From an uncultured Collinsella sp. (GTDB taxonomy: Bacteria > Actinomycetota > Coriobacteriia > Coriobacteriales > Coriobacteriaceae): DNA of 17,793 bases. Position numbers and translations under genes: made by a program. The stretch lies in assembly GCA_900547805.1 (NCBI GenBank), contig URIE01000030.1, forward strand, positions 1-17,793. The letters are read 5' to 3'. Below the pieces are notes generated by a model. The model made no database searches and had not been told where the DNA came from. It was given only the letters and a program-made list of their open reading frames with translations. Positions 1-6,156 of the stretch are shown piece by piece (position 1 is the first letter of the stretch; each line of letters opens with the position of its first letter).

Positions 1-222
1 GCGGTCGACGAAACTGGAGAGGAGGTATTACGAGCTCCTGTGCGAATTGGAGAGAGCGCTCCCGCAAACTGCCTCTTGACAACTTATAGGAGCGTCGGTT
101 TTGTTTTCTCCATTTTCGGTATGGTCAAGGGTGTTCAACCAAACGTAGTAGATAGGCCCATTTTGTGGCGCGCACCTTAATTCGTGAGTGCGGCGGACTA
201 AAAATCAGTCCCTAGAAGACTA
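1..222. other. Window edge, no recognised gene
   Basis: I recognise no gene here. Forward frame 1 is open from the first base to a TAA at 178-180 (59 codons without a start at the edge), so this could be the tail of a gene that begins outside the window. The peptide resembles nothing I know, and the stretch looks poorer in G and C than the genes that follow, so a chance open frame is equally likely. A small inverted repeat, GGACT at 195-199 and AGTCC at 207-211, lies just beyond the stop codon of the minus-strand regulator gene. It has no T-run on either side and is only a weak terminator candidate. Confidence 0.25.
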
Positions 223-567
223 TTACGCGTTGATGCTGGCGATGAGGGTGTTGGCTTTAGAGGCGATGACTTCATTGATTTCTGACTGCAGCGTTTCATA
301 GGCCTCAATGGCGCGCTCGCCGGCAGGGGTGAGGGTAGATCCGCGGGCTCCGTCGCGCTCGATGAGCTTGCAGCCCAGCTGACCTTCGGCCTCGTTCACA
401 ATGCGCCAGGCCTTGGAATACGCCATGCCCATGCTCTTGGCGGCGCGGTTGAGCGAGTGTTCGTGGGCAATACCCTGCAGCAGCAAGACGCAGCCGTGGC
501 CGAACACGCCCGGCAGGTCTTTGTCGCACGCTTGAATGACCAACTTTGCCGTCGTCTTGTACTTCAT
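223..567 (-). CDS. ModE-type single-domain winged-helix transcriptional regulator
   Basis: A 114-residue DNA-binding protein that looks like the N-terminal domain of the molybdate regulator ModE (LysR-type helix-turn-helix). The middle of the protein shows the family pattern: a gene-controlling segment beginning GHGCVLLLQGIA, then SLNRAAKSMGMAYSKAWRIV as the helix-turn-helix, then a wing region with a GARGSTLTPAGERAIEAYE stretch. The molybdate-binding TOBE/molbindin half of full ModE is absent, so it probably does not sense molybdate through that domain. Stand-alone domains of this kind exist in many bacteria, often near molybdenum or tungsten genes, but no such genes are visible here. The ATG start is preceded on the minus strand by GGGGAG at a spacing of 9 nt. 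It is divergent from guaB across a 192-nt gap, so it may control itself and possibly guaB; its true targets cannot be read from the sequence. Confidence 0.8.
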   Translation of the reverse strand: MKYKTTAKLVIQACDKDLPGVFGHGCVLLLQGIAHEHSLNRAAKSMGMAYSKAWRIVNEAEGQLGCKLIERDGARGSTLTPAGERAIEAYETLQSEINEVIASKANTLIASINA

Positions 568-650
568 ACGCCCACGTCTCCCCGCTAAAGTGTTTGCTGG
601 GCAAACGCAAAGCCTGCGTCAAACCCTCGTGTGCTCTTCTTAAATCATGC

Positions 651-659
651 ATTGTAGCA
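651..659 (-). promoter_or_regulatory. Extended -10 promoter candidate for the ModE-type regulator
   Basis: On the minus strand these bases read TGCTACAAT, a TGN extended -10 with five of six matches to TATAAT. The predicted start would give a leader of about 75 nt before the regulator ATG. I see no good -35 at 17 nt, which is tolerable for an extended -10. It overlaps the guaB -35 candidate on the other strand. Confidence 0.35.
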
Positions 660-680
660 GTCAAAGTGCGTTAAGATACT
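652..680 (+). promoter_or_regulatory. Weak promoter candidate for guaB
   Basis: TTGTAG at 652-657 and GATACT at 675-680 are separated by 17 nt. They match the consensus hexamers at only three and four positions, so this is a weak call. An alternative -10 is TAAGAT at 672-677. Whichever is right, guaB would have a leader of roughly 70 nt. Confidence 0.25.
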
Positions 681-689
681 TCCCCAGTA

Positions 690-701
690 TTGGGCGCCCA
701 A
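690..701. promoter_or_regulatory. Perfect 12-bp palindrome TTGGGCGCCCAA in the guaB leader
   Basis: A perfect dyad, TTGGGCGCCCAA, lies just downstream of the weak guaB promoter candidate and 58 nt before the guaB start. A second half-site TTGGGC occurs at 704-709. It could be an operator for a dimeric regulator such as the divergently encoded winged-helix protein. GC-rich 12-mers of this kind also occur by chance. Confidence 0.25.
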
Positions 702-759
702 GGTTGGGCTGGGTCCTACGAGGCCTGCAGCCGACCGGTCGCATGGAAAAAGGAGAAAC

Positions 760-2271
760 ATGGCTACGTTCTTTCCCGGTGAGTCCCACACGTTTTCGGA
801 GTATCTGCTGGTTCCTGGTTACTCGTCCTCGCAGTGCATCCCCAACAACGTCTCTCTCAAGACGCCGCTAACCCGCTTTAAGCGCGGTGAGAAGCCGGCA
901 ATCACCCTGAACATCCCCATGGTTTCCGCCATCATGCAGTCCGTCTCGGGCGTCGACATGGGTGTCGCGCTCGCTACCGAGGGTGGCCTGTCCTTCATCT
1001 ACGGTTCCCAGACCCCCGAGTCCGAGGCCGCTATGGTCAAGGCCGTCAAGGATCACAAGGCTGGCTTCGTTCAGTCCGATTCCACGCTGACCCCCGACAT
1101 GACCATGGAGCAGGTCATCGAGCTCAAGGAGAAGACCGGTCACTCCACCATGCCGGTTACCGATGACGGCACCCCCAAGGGCAAGCTCCTGGGTATCGTC
1201 ACCAGCCGTGACTATCGCCCCAGCCGCGATGACCACCAGAAGAAGGTCTCCGAGTTCATGACCCCGCGTGAGCAGCTCATCGTGGGCGACAAGAACATCA
1301 GCCTCAAGGTTGCCAACGACGTCATTTGGGACAACAAGCTCAACGCCCTGCCCATCGTCGACGACAACGATCACCTCATGGGCATCGTCTTCCGCAAGGA
1401 CTACGACAGCCACAAGACCAACCCCAACGAGCTGCTCGATAACGACAAGCGCTACATGGTCGGCGCCGGTATCAACACCCGCGACTATGCCGAGCGCGTG
1501 CCGCTGCTCATCGAGGCCGGCGCCGATGTCCTGTGCATCGACTCTTCCGAGGGCTTCAGCGAGTGGCAGAAGCGCACCATCGAGTGGATCCGCGCCAACT
1601 ACGGCGAGGACGTCAAGGTCGGTGCCGGTAACGTCGTCGACGCCGAGGGCTTCCGCTTCCTGGCAGACTGCGGTGCCGACTTCATCAAGGTCGGTATCGG
1701 CGGCGGTTCCATCTGCATTACCCGCGAGACCAAGGGTATCGGTCGCGGCCAGGCCACCGCGCTGATCGACGTCTGCCGCGCTCGCGACGAGTACTACGAG
1801 GAGACCGGCGTCTACGTGCCCGTGTGCTCCGACGGCGGTATCGTCTACGACTACCACATGACGCTCGCCCTTGCCATGGGCGCCGACTTTATGATGCTGG
1901 GTCGCTACTTCGCCCGCTTTGACGAGAGCCCGACCGAGCGCGTCAATGTGAACGGCCAGTATATGAAGGAGTACTGGGGCGAGGGCTCTGCGCGTGCCCG
2001 CAACTGGCAGCGCTACGACCTGGGCGGCGCCGCGAAGCTCAGCTTCGTCGAGGGCGTTGACTCCTACGTTCCCTACGCCGGTTCCCTCAAGGACGGCGTG
2101 GGCGGCACGCTCTACAAGGTCAAGTCCACGATGTGCAATTGCGGTGCCCTCTCGATCCCCGAGCTCCAGGAAAAGGCACGCCTGACCCTGGTAAGCTCCA
2201 CCTCCATCGTCGAAGGCGGCGCCCACGACGTAGTCGTGAAGGATTCTCAGCAGAGCGTTTCCTATCGATAA
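760..2271 (+). CDS. guaB: IMP dehydrogenase, Tritrichomonas-like type
   Basis: Catalyses NAD-dependent oxidation of IMP to XMP, the committed step of guanine nucleotide synthesis in the cytoplasm. The 503 residues form the catalytic TIM barrel interrupted by two CBS domains (about 114-153 and 167-216). The catalytic loop GIGGGSICITRETKGIGRG places the nucleophilic cysteine at residue 319. The mobile flap has ARNWQRYDLGG with Arg418-Tyr419, and the protein ends in a potassium-site-like segment with SIVEGGAHDVVVKD. From memory, length and all these positions coincide with the T. foetus enzyme (also 503 residues; Cys319, Arg418, Tyr419), and residues 310 (Lys) and 431 (Glu), which set mycophenolate insensitivity there, are identical. 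Ordinary bacterial GuaB proteins are slightly shorter and have a GIGPGSICTTR-type loop. The ATG is preceded by AGGAG at 751-755. It is monocistronic, with a terminator hairpin after the stop. Confidence 0.97.
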   Translation: MATFFPGESHTFSEYLLVPGYSSSQCIPNNVSLKTPLTRFKRGEKPAITLNIPMVSAIMQSVSGVDMGVALATEGGLSFIYGSQTPESEAAMVKAVKDHKAGFVQSDSTLTPDMTMEQVIELKEKTGHSTMPVTDDGTPKGKLLGIVTSRDYRPSRDDHQKKVSEFMTPREQLIVGDKNISLKVANDVIWDNKLNALPIVDDNDHLMGIVFRKDYDSHKTNPNELLDNDKRYMVGAGINTRDYAERVPLLIEAGADVLCIDSSEGFSEWQKRTIEWIRANYGEDVKVGAGNVVDAEGFRFLADCGADFIKVGIGGGSICITRETKGIGRGQATALIDVCRARDEYYEETGVYVPVCSDGGIVYDYHMTLALAMGADFMMLGRYFARFDESPTERVNVNGQYMKEYWGEGSARARNWQRYDLGGAAKLSFVEGVDSYVPYAGSLKDGVGGTLYKVKSTMCNCGALSIPELQEKARLTLVSSTSIVEGGAHDVVVKDSQQSVSYR

Positions 2272-2320
2272 GGTAAGAGCTGCATATCAAAGGTTGATTC
2301 TCAGCCACGTTATTTAGATA

Positions 2321-2355
2321 AAGCGAGATGCCCGCAAGTCGCAGGCATCTCGCTT
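2321..2355 (+). terminator. Hairpin after guaB
   Basis: A perfect 12-bp stem pairs AAGCGAGATGCC (2321-2332) with GGCATCTCGCTT (2344-2355), and two further G-C pairs are possible inside. It starts 49 nt after the guaB stop. The downstream T-run is poor (GTCGTATTT), so termination may be partial. An extended -10 for the next transcription unit begins 9 nt after the stem. Confidence 0.6.
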
Positions 2356-2363
2356 GTCGTATT

Positions 2364-2372
2364 TGCTATCAT
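2364..2372 (+). promoter_or_regulatory. Extended -10 promoter candidate for leuS
   Basis: TGCTATCAT is a TGN extended -10 with five of six matches to TATAAT. No convincing -35 lies upstream because that position is taken by the guaB terminator stem. Transcription would begin near 2379, just before the long hairpin, giving leuS a leader of about 150 nt. Confidence 0.45.
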
Positions 2373-2389
2373 CAGTCAAGTTAACCTTA

Positions 2390-2508
2390 GGGTCGGTCGG
2401 CTTAGCTTTGTTTGCTACAAGTTCCGCACGCAAAGAAGAGCACTTAATGTGCTCTTCGTCTTGCGCAGGACTGTCCGTAGTAGCGAATAAAGCCAAGCCG
2501 ACCGACCC
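2390..2508 (+). ncRNA. Long structured leader or small RNA hairpin upstream of leuS
   Basis: Bases 2390-2418 pair with 2480-2508 in a 29-position stem: 26 Watson-Crick pairs, two G-U wobbles and one A-C mismatch. Inside it AGTTCC (2420-2425) can pair with GGACT (2468-2472, one bulged T), CGCAA (2429-2433) with TTGCG (2461-2465), and GAAGAGCAC (2435-2443) with GTGCTCTTC (2449-2457) around a TTAAT loop. The result is one almost continuous hairpin of 119 nt. The wobbles in the base stem fit an RNA structure. It sits between the leuS promoter candidate and the leuS ribosome binding site. I do not recognise the family: the T-box consensus, the SRP RNA core and a 6S-type large open bubble are not evident. 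It could be a cis-regulator of leuS, a separate small RNA, or a non-autonomous inverted-repeat element. Confidence 0.55.
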
Positions 2509-2531
2509 CAGCTAAGATTAAAGGAGCTGAT

Positions 2532-5108
2532 ATGTGCGATTGCACAGATCATAAGGACGAGATCCCTGCCTACGACGCGCAGGCCATTGAGTCCAGGTGG
2601 ATGAAGGCCTGGGAGGACTCCAACCTCTTTGCCGTCGACACCGACGCCAGCAAGCCCAAGAAGTACGTGCTCGAGATGTTCCCGTATCCGTCGGGAGACC
2701 TGCACATGGGCCACGCGCGCAACTATACCATCGGCGATGCCATGGCCCGTCAGGCCCGCATGCGCGGCTACGACGTGCTGCATCCCATCGGCTTCGACGC
2801 CTTTGGCCTGCCTGCCGAGAACGCCGCCATCAAGCACAACACGCAGGCTGCCGCCTGGACATATAAGAACATGGACCAGGCGCTCGCCACGATGAAGCGC
2901 ATGGGCTTCTCCTACGATCTGGATCGCATGGTCAAGACCTGCAGCCCCGATTATTACCGTTGGGGTCAGTGGATCTTTGAGAAGTTGTGGGAAAAGGGCC
3001 TGGTCTACCGTAAGAAGAACCCGGTCAACTGGTGCCCCACCTGCAAGACCGTTCTGGCCAACGAGCAGGTCACCGAGGGCAAGTGCTGGCGCTGCGGCAC
3101 CGAACCCGAGAAGCGCGATCTTGAGCAGTGGTACTTCAAGATTACCGATTACTCCCAGGAGCTGCTCGACGACCTGGAGAAGCTCCCCGGCTGGCCCGAG
3201 CGCGTCAAGCAGATGCAGGCCAACTGGATCGGTCGTTCCGAGGGCGCCGAGGTCGACTTTACCCTGTGCGACCAGGATGGCGAGCCCATCGAGGGCGACG
3301 AGGGTAAGATCACCGTCTTCACCACGCGAGCCGACACGCTCTTCGGTGTCTCCTTCTTTGTCCTGGCTCCCGAGTACGCGCGTCTGCACGAGCTCGTCGA
3401 GGGTACGGAGTACGAGGAGGCCGTGACCAAGATCGTCGAGGACTCCAAGCATATCTCCGCCGTCGAGCGTGCCCAGGGCACCCTCGAGAAGCACGGTGCC
3501 TTTACCGGCCGCTACGTGGTGAACCCCGTCAACGGCGAGAAGGTCCCCGTGTGGGTTGCCGATTATGTCGTTGCCGACTACGGCACCGGCGCCGTCATGG
3601 CCGTTCCCTGTGGCGACCAGCGCGACTTTGAGTTTGCCCGCAAGTACGACCTGCCGATCGTGCCGATTATCCTGGACGATGACGATCGCGCTGCCGTCGA
3701 GGCCAGCGGCGAGACCATCGATACCTTCCATGCCGAGACCGTCGACTGGGATTGTGCCCACGCTGCCGAGGGCACGCTGGTCCAGTCCGGCAAGTACACC
3801 GGCATGCGCGGCGGTAAGCACTCCGAGGGCGAGGCTGCGATCGTGGCCGACCTCGAGGCCATGGGCTGCGGTCGTCGCAAGGTCGAGTTCCGTCTGCGCG
3901 ACTGGCTCATCAGCCGCCAGCGCTATTGGGGCAACCCCATCCCGGCCATCCACTGCGAGCACTGCGGCATCGTGCCCGTGCCCGAGGATCAGCTGCCGGT
4001 GACGCTACCCGAGAACCTGGACCTGGGTGCAGGCGAGACCCTCGCCGAGTGCAAGGAGTTCTACGAGACCACCTGCCCGGTCTGCGGCCGCCCGGCCAAG
4101 CGCGAGACCGATACCATGGACACCTTCACCTGCTCCAGCTGGTATTACCTGCGCTATACCGATCCGCACAACACCGAGCTGCCCTTCTCCCGCGAGGCCG
4201 CCGACCGTTGGATGCCCGTCGATAACTACATCGGCGGCATCGAGCACGCTATTCTGCACCTGCTCTACAGCCGCTTCTTTACCAAGGCGCTGCGCGACCT
4301 GGGCCTGCTGAGCGTGGACGAGCCCTTCACTAACCTGCTGTGCCAGGGCATGGTCAAGGACGAGAACGGCGACACCATGTCCAAGTCCAAGGGCAATGTC
4401 GTGCCCCCGAGCTCGGTTATCGAGCCCTACGGCGCGGACACCATGCGTCTGGCGATCTTGTTTATCGCCCCGCCCGAGAAGGACTTCGACTGGGATCCCA
4501 AGGCCGTTGAGGGCGCCAACCGCTTCATCAAGCGCGCCTGGCGTATCGTTTGGCAGCTCGTCCAGTCCGGCGACGCCAACGTGGCCTTTGACAAGTCCGC
4601 GCTCGACGAGGTTGCGATGAAGCTCTATCGCGAGCGTCACCGCACCATCGCCAAGTGCACCGAGGACTTCGATCGCGGCCAGTTCAACACCGCCATCTCG
4701 GCCGTCATGGAGCTCGTCAACGCGGCGAGCGCCTACCTCAATGCCACTGAGGGTACCGCCCGCGACAAGGCGCTGTGCTACGGCGTGGCTAAGGATATCG
4801 TGAGCGTCCTTGCCCCCATCTGCCCGTTTTGGGCCGACGAGCTGTGGCACGAGGCCCTCGGCTGCGAGGGCAACGCCTACACCGCCGCCTGGCCCGAGTT
4901 CGACCTGGCCGAGTCCGTTGAGGACACGGTGCAGATCGTGGTCCAGGTGCTCGGCAAGGTCCGCGGCCGCGTCGACGTTGCCCGCGATGCCTCCAATGAG
5001 GATATGCAGGCTGCCGCCGAGGCCGCCGTCACCAAGTGGCTCGAGGGCAAGACAGTCGTCAAGGCCATCTGCGTGCCCGGCAAGCTGGTCAACCTGGTGG
5101 TCAAGTAA
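2532..5108 (+). CDS. leuS: Leucyl-tRNA synthetase
   Basis: Class Ia aminoacyl-tRNA synthetase that activates leucine and charges tRNA-Leu, with a CP1 domain that hydrolyses mischarged tRNA. The protein has 858 residues, close to the 860 of E. coli LeuRS. The HIGH motif is HMGH at 58-61 and the KMSKS loop is TMSKS at 615-619. Editing-site signatures are TTRADTLFG (264-272) and GTGAVMAVPCGDQRD (351-365). Two four-cysteine zinc-binding sites are visible: Cys168, 171, 185, 188 and Cys475, 478, 515, 518. The C-terminal segment with VLGKVRGRVDV is the usual tRNA-binding tail. The ATG follows AAGGAG at 2521-2526. Oddities are Thr for the first Lys of KMSKS and Gly361 where the editing motif usually has His before the conserved Asp. 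It appears monocistronic, preceded by a long structured leader and closed by a strong terminator. Confidence 0.98.
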   Translation: MCDCTDHKDEIPAYDAQAIESRWMKAWEDSNLFAVDTDASKPKKYVLEMFPYPSGDLHMGHARNYTIGDAMARQARMRGYDVLHPIGFDAFGLPAENAAIKHNTQAAAWTYKNMDQALATMKRMGFSYDLDRMVKTCSPDYYRWGQWIFEKLWEKGLVYRKKNPVNWCPTCKTVLANEQVTEGKCWRCGTEPEKRDLEQWYFKITDYSQELLDDLEKLPGWPERVKQMQANWIGRSEGAEVDFTLCDQDGEPIEGDEGKITVFTTRADTLFGVSFFVLAPEYARLHELVEGTEYEEAVTKIVEDSKHISAVERAQGTLEKHGAFTGRYVVNPVNGEKVPVWVADYVVADYGTGAVMAVPCGDQRDFEFARKYDLPIVPIILDDDDRAAVEASGETIDTFHAETVDWDCAHAAEGTLVQSGKYTGMRGGKHSEGEAAIVADLEAMGCGRRKVEFRLRDWLISRQRYWGNPIPAIHCEHCGIVPVPEDQLPVTLPENLDLGAGETLAECKEFYETTCPVCGRPAKRETDTMDTFTCSSWYYLRYTDPHNTELPFSREAADRWMPVDNYIGGIEHAILHLLYSRFFTKALRDLGLLSVDEPFTNLLCQGMVKDENGDTMSKSKGNVVPPSSVIEPYGADTMRLAILFIAPPEKDFDWDPKAVEGANRFIKRAWRIVWQLVQSGDANVAFDKSALDEVAMKLYRERHRTIAKCTEDFDRGQFNTAISAVMELVNAASAYLNATEGTARDKALCYGVAKDIVSVLAPICPFWADELWHEALGCEGNAYTAAWPEFDLAESVEDTVQIVVQVLGKVRGRVDVARDASNEDMQAAAEAAVTKWLEGKTVVKAICVPGKLVNLVVK

Positions 5109-5132
5109 GCACTGCGCGCTTAACTGACGCAC

Positions 5133-5174
5133 AAAAGACGAGGGGCGATCCAGTTGGGTCGTCCCTCGTTTTTC
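5133..5174. terminator. Bidirectional intrinsic terminator between leuS and the lipoprotein gene
   Basis: A 14-bp stem (5138-5151 with 5156-5169, two G-U wobbles, AGTT loop) is followed by T5 on the plus strand and preceded by A4 at 5133-5136, which becomes a T-run on the minus strand. It lies 29 nt after the leuS stop and 43 nt beyond the lipoprotein stop on the other strand, so it can end both convergent transcripts. Confidence 0.9.
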
Positions 5175-5212
5175 GTTATGTGCCCTGCTTAGCCAGTGAG
5201 TCGCACCGTCTT

Positions 5213-5785
5213 CTATGGGATGTGTACCAGGTCCCTAAAGTAAACGTTGCCCGTTGCCTCTTCGAACATCCAAATGTTGAGGTAGATGTCGTTGAGGTCG
5301 TTGTTCACATCAAAGTCCGGGTCGTCGAAGGTGCCCACAAAGGTGAGCATGGCGCGCGTTTCCTCTCCAGCGGCGACTGGCTGGCGCATGCGCACATCGC
5401 GGACCACGCCGTTGACGTAGGCATGGGAGTCCACATCGCCAAACATCATGTCGACACCGGTGTTGTTGGTCACCGTAAAGACGAGCGCGGCGTCGCCGTA
5501 GCCATCCGTGTCCTTGCCCACGCAGGTGACGTGGACGTTTTCGTCCGCCTCTAGGTCGATGGGGAACTGTTCTTGGGGTTCGGGGCCCAGACTCTGAGGA
5601 TCGACGATATCTTCGTCTATTTTGTCGAAGCTCTCCGATGGCGTCGTTTTCTCGATGGCTTTTGTGCTGCCAGGGTTCGGTTCGCATGTGTCGGTTTTGC
5701 CATTCGCGTTGCCGCAGCCCAAGAGGGCCAACGAGCACGTTGCGATGGCGAGCGCAGTCATGCAGAGGGTGCCTAGGCGTTTCAT
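5213..5785 (-). CDS. Secreted lipoprotein of unknown function
   Basis: A 190-residue predicted lipoprotein. The N-terminus is a classical type II signal peptide: MKRLGT, a hydrophobic stretch, and the lipobox ALLGC with the lipidated cysteine at residue 24. A polar, Thr/Glu/Asp-rich linker follows to about residue 80. The remaining 110 residues form a probable immunoglobulin-like beta sandwich, with ALVFTVTNNTGVDMMFGDVD and an AAGEETRAMLTFVG turn. This resembles the DUF4352/DUF5067-type domains of Gram-positive surface lipoproteins, but I cannot confirm the family and no catalytic residues are evident. The start is fixed by AAGGAGG (5791-5797) 5 nt upstream of this ATG; the frame stays open further upstream but has no comparable site. 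It stands alone, convergent with leuS and divergent from the rimP operon, so its neighbours say nothing about its role. Confidence 0.85.
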   Translation of the reverse strand: MKRLGTLCMTALAIATCSLALLGCGNANGKTDTCEPNPGSTKAIEKTTPSESFDKIDEDIVDPQSLGPEPQEQFPIDLEADENVHVTCVGKDTDGYGDAALVFTVTNNTGVDMMFGDVDSHAYVNGVVRDVRMRQPVAAGEETRAMLTFVGTFDDPDFDVNNDLNDIYLNIWMFEEATGNVYFRDLVHIP

Positions 5786-5790
5786 GGGTG

Positions 5791-5797
5791 CCTCCTT
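5791..5797 (-). promoter_or_regulatory. Ribosome binding site fixing the lipoprotein start
   Basis: On the minus strand this reads AAGGAGG, a perfect Shine-Dalgarno sequence, 5 nt from the ATG whose product begins with a signal peptide. It rules out the start 35 codons further upstream. Confidence 0.9.
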
Positions 5798-6049
5798 GCC
5801 GTAGAGGTTCTGGAAGCGCGTGCGGGCAATATGAGGGGTCGTTTTTCTTGCTACAGAATGTCCCTTAGCACTAGTCTGGCCGATATACACTCAGTTACGG
5901 AATGCCCATGGGGCCCGATTTGCCTGACGGGCTGGGACGCATGGCCCGTTTTGGGGCTTTTAGGGGAGTGCCATGTGGTGGTTCTCGCCCAATTATCTAT
6001 TTCTTGTGGAGAAGCTGTGCGCACGCTGACCTGCAGATTCGTACTGTGC
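5798..6049. other. Divergent intergenic region
   Basis: No gene is recognised between the lipoprotein gene and the rimP promoter. A 6-bp hairpin, ACGGGC (5927-5932) with GCCCGT (5944-5949), is followed by TTTT and could be a weak plus-strand terminator, though I see no transcript upstream for it to end. I found no convincing promoter for the lipoprotein gene on the minus strand. Confidence 0.4.
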
Positions 6050-6078
6050 TTGCACGTTTCCGCAGCTATTGGTATAGT
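6050..6078 (+). promoter_or_regulatory. Promoter candidate for the rimP-nusA-infB operon
   Basis: TTGCAC (6050-6055) and TATAGT (6073-6078) are spaced by 17 nt. The -10 has five of six consensus matches and is extended by TG at 6070-6071. Transcription would start near 6085, some 70 nt before rimP. Confidence 0.6.
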
Positions 6079-6104
6079 TTGCTTGCAAATGAAGTTGTAA
6101 TTGA

Positions 6105-6136
6105 AAGAAGTGGGGTTTCGGCCCCGCTTCTTTTTT
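6105..6136 (+). terminator. Leader terminator hairpin before rimP, possible attenuator
   Basis: An 11-bp stem pairs 6105-6115 with 6122-6132 (one G-U wobble, TTTCGG loop) and runs directly into six T residues (6131-6136). This is a textbook intrinsic terminator. It starts about 20 nt after the predicted transcription start and ends 8 nt before the rimP ribosome binding site, so it lies inside the operon leader. No upstream gene on this strand needs a terminator here. Conditional termination in the leader, possibly governed by NusA, is the natural reading. Confidence 0.75.
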
Positions 6137-6144
6137 GTATGGAT

Positions 6145-6149
6145 GGAGG
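6145..6149 (+). promoter_or_regulatory. Ribosome binding site fixing the rimP start
   Basis: GGAGG with a 7-nt spacer to ATG 6157. An in-frame ATG at 6139 overlaps or precedes this site and lacks one of its own. Confidence 0.85.
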
Positions 6150-6156
6150 TGCCGCA

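Noticed and set aside
1..180. Partial gene at the left edge
   Set aside because: Open for 59 codons but unrecognisable and without a start in the window; listed only as a possibility, not as a coding call.
868..2226. Long minus-strand open frame (452 codons) opposite guaB
   Set aside because: Shadow of a high-GC gene with strong third-position bias. The peptide is a low-complexity Gly/Val/Asp/Leu run, and guaB on the other strand is unambiguous.
2390..2508. Small SRP RNA or 6S RNA
   Set aside because: The conserved SRP apical core (GGAA tetraloop and AGCAGCC-type sequence) is absent, and the nearly continuous pairing leaves no large central bubble as in 6S RNA.
2379..2531. T-box riboswitch controlling leuS
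   Set aside because: The leader lacks the conserved T-box antiterminator sequence and the AG-box/specifier architecture, and its fold is one long hairpin.
2415..5132. Minus-strand open frames opposite leuS
   Set aside because: Same GC-driven artefact; leuS has all the expected motifs across the whole interval.
5213..5890. Longer lipoprotein gene starting at 5890
   Set aside because: The extra 35 residues precede a perfect signal peptide and lipobox, and AAGGAGG sits right before the internal ATG at 5785.
5902..6156. N-terminal extension of RimP
   Set aside because: The frame is open but runs through the promoter and terminator hairpin. RimP homology begins at 6157, which has GGAGG at 7 nt.
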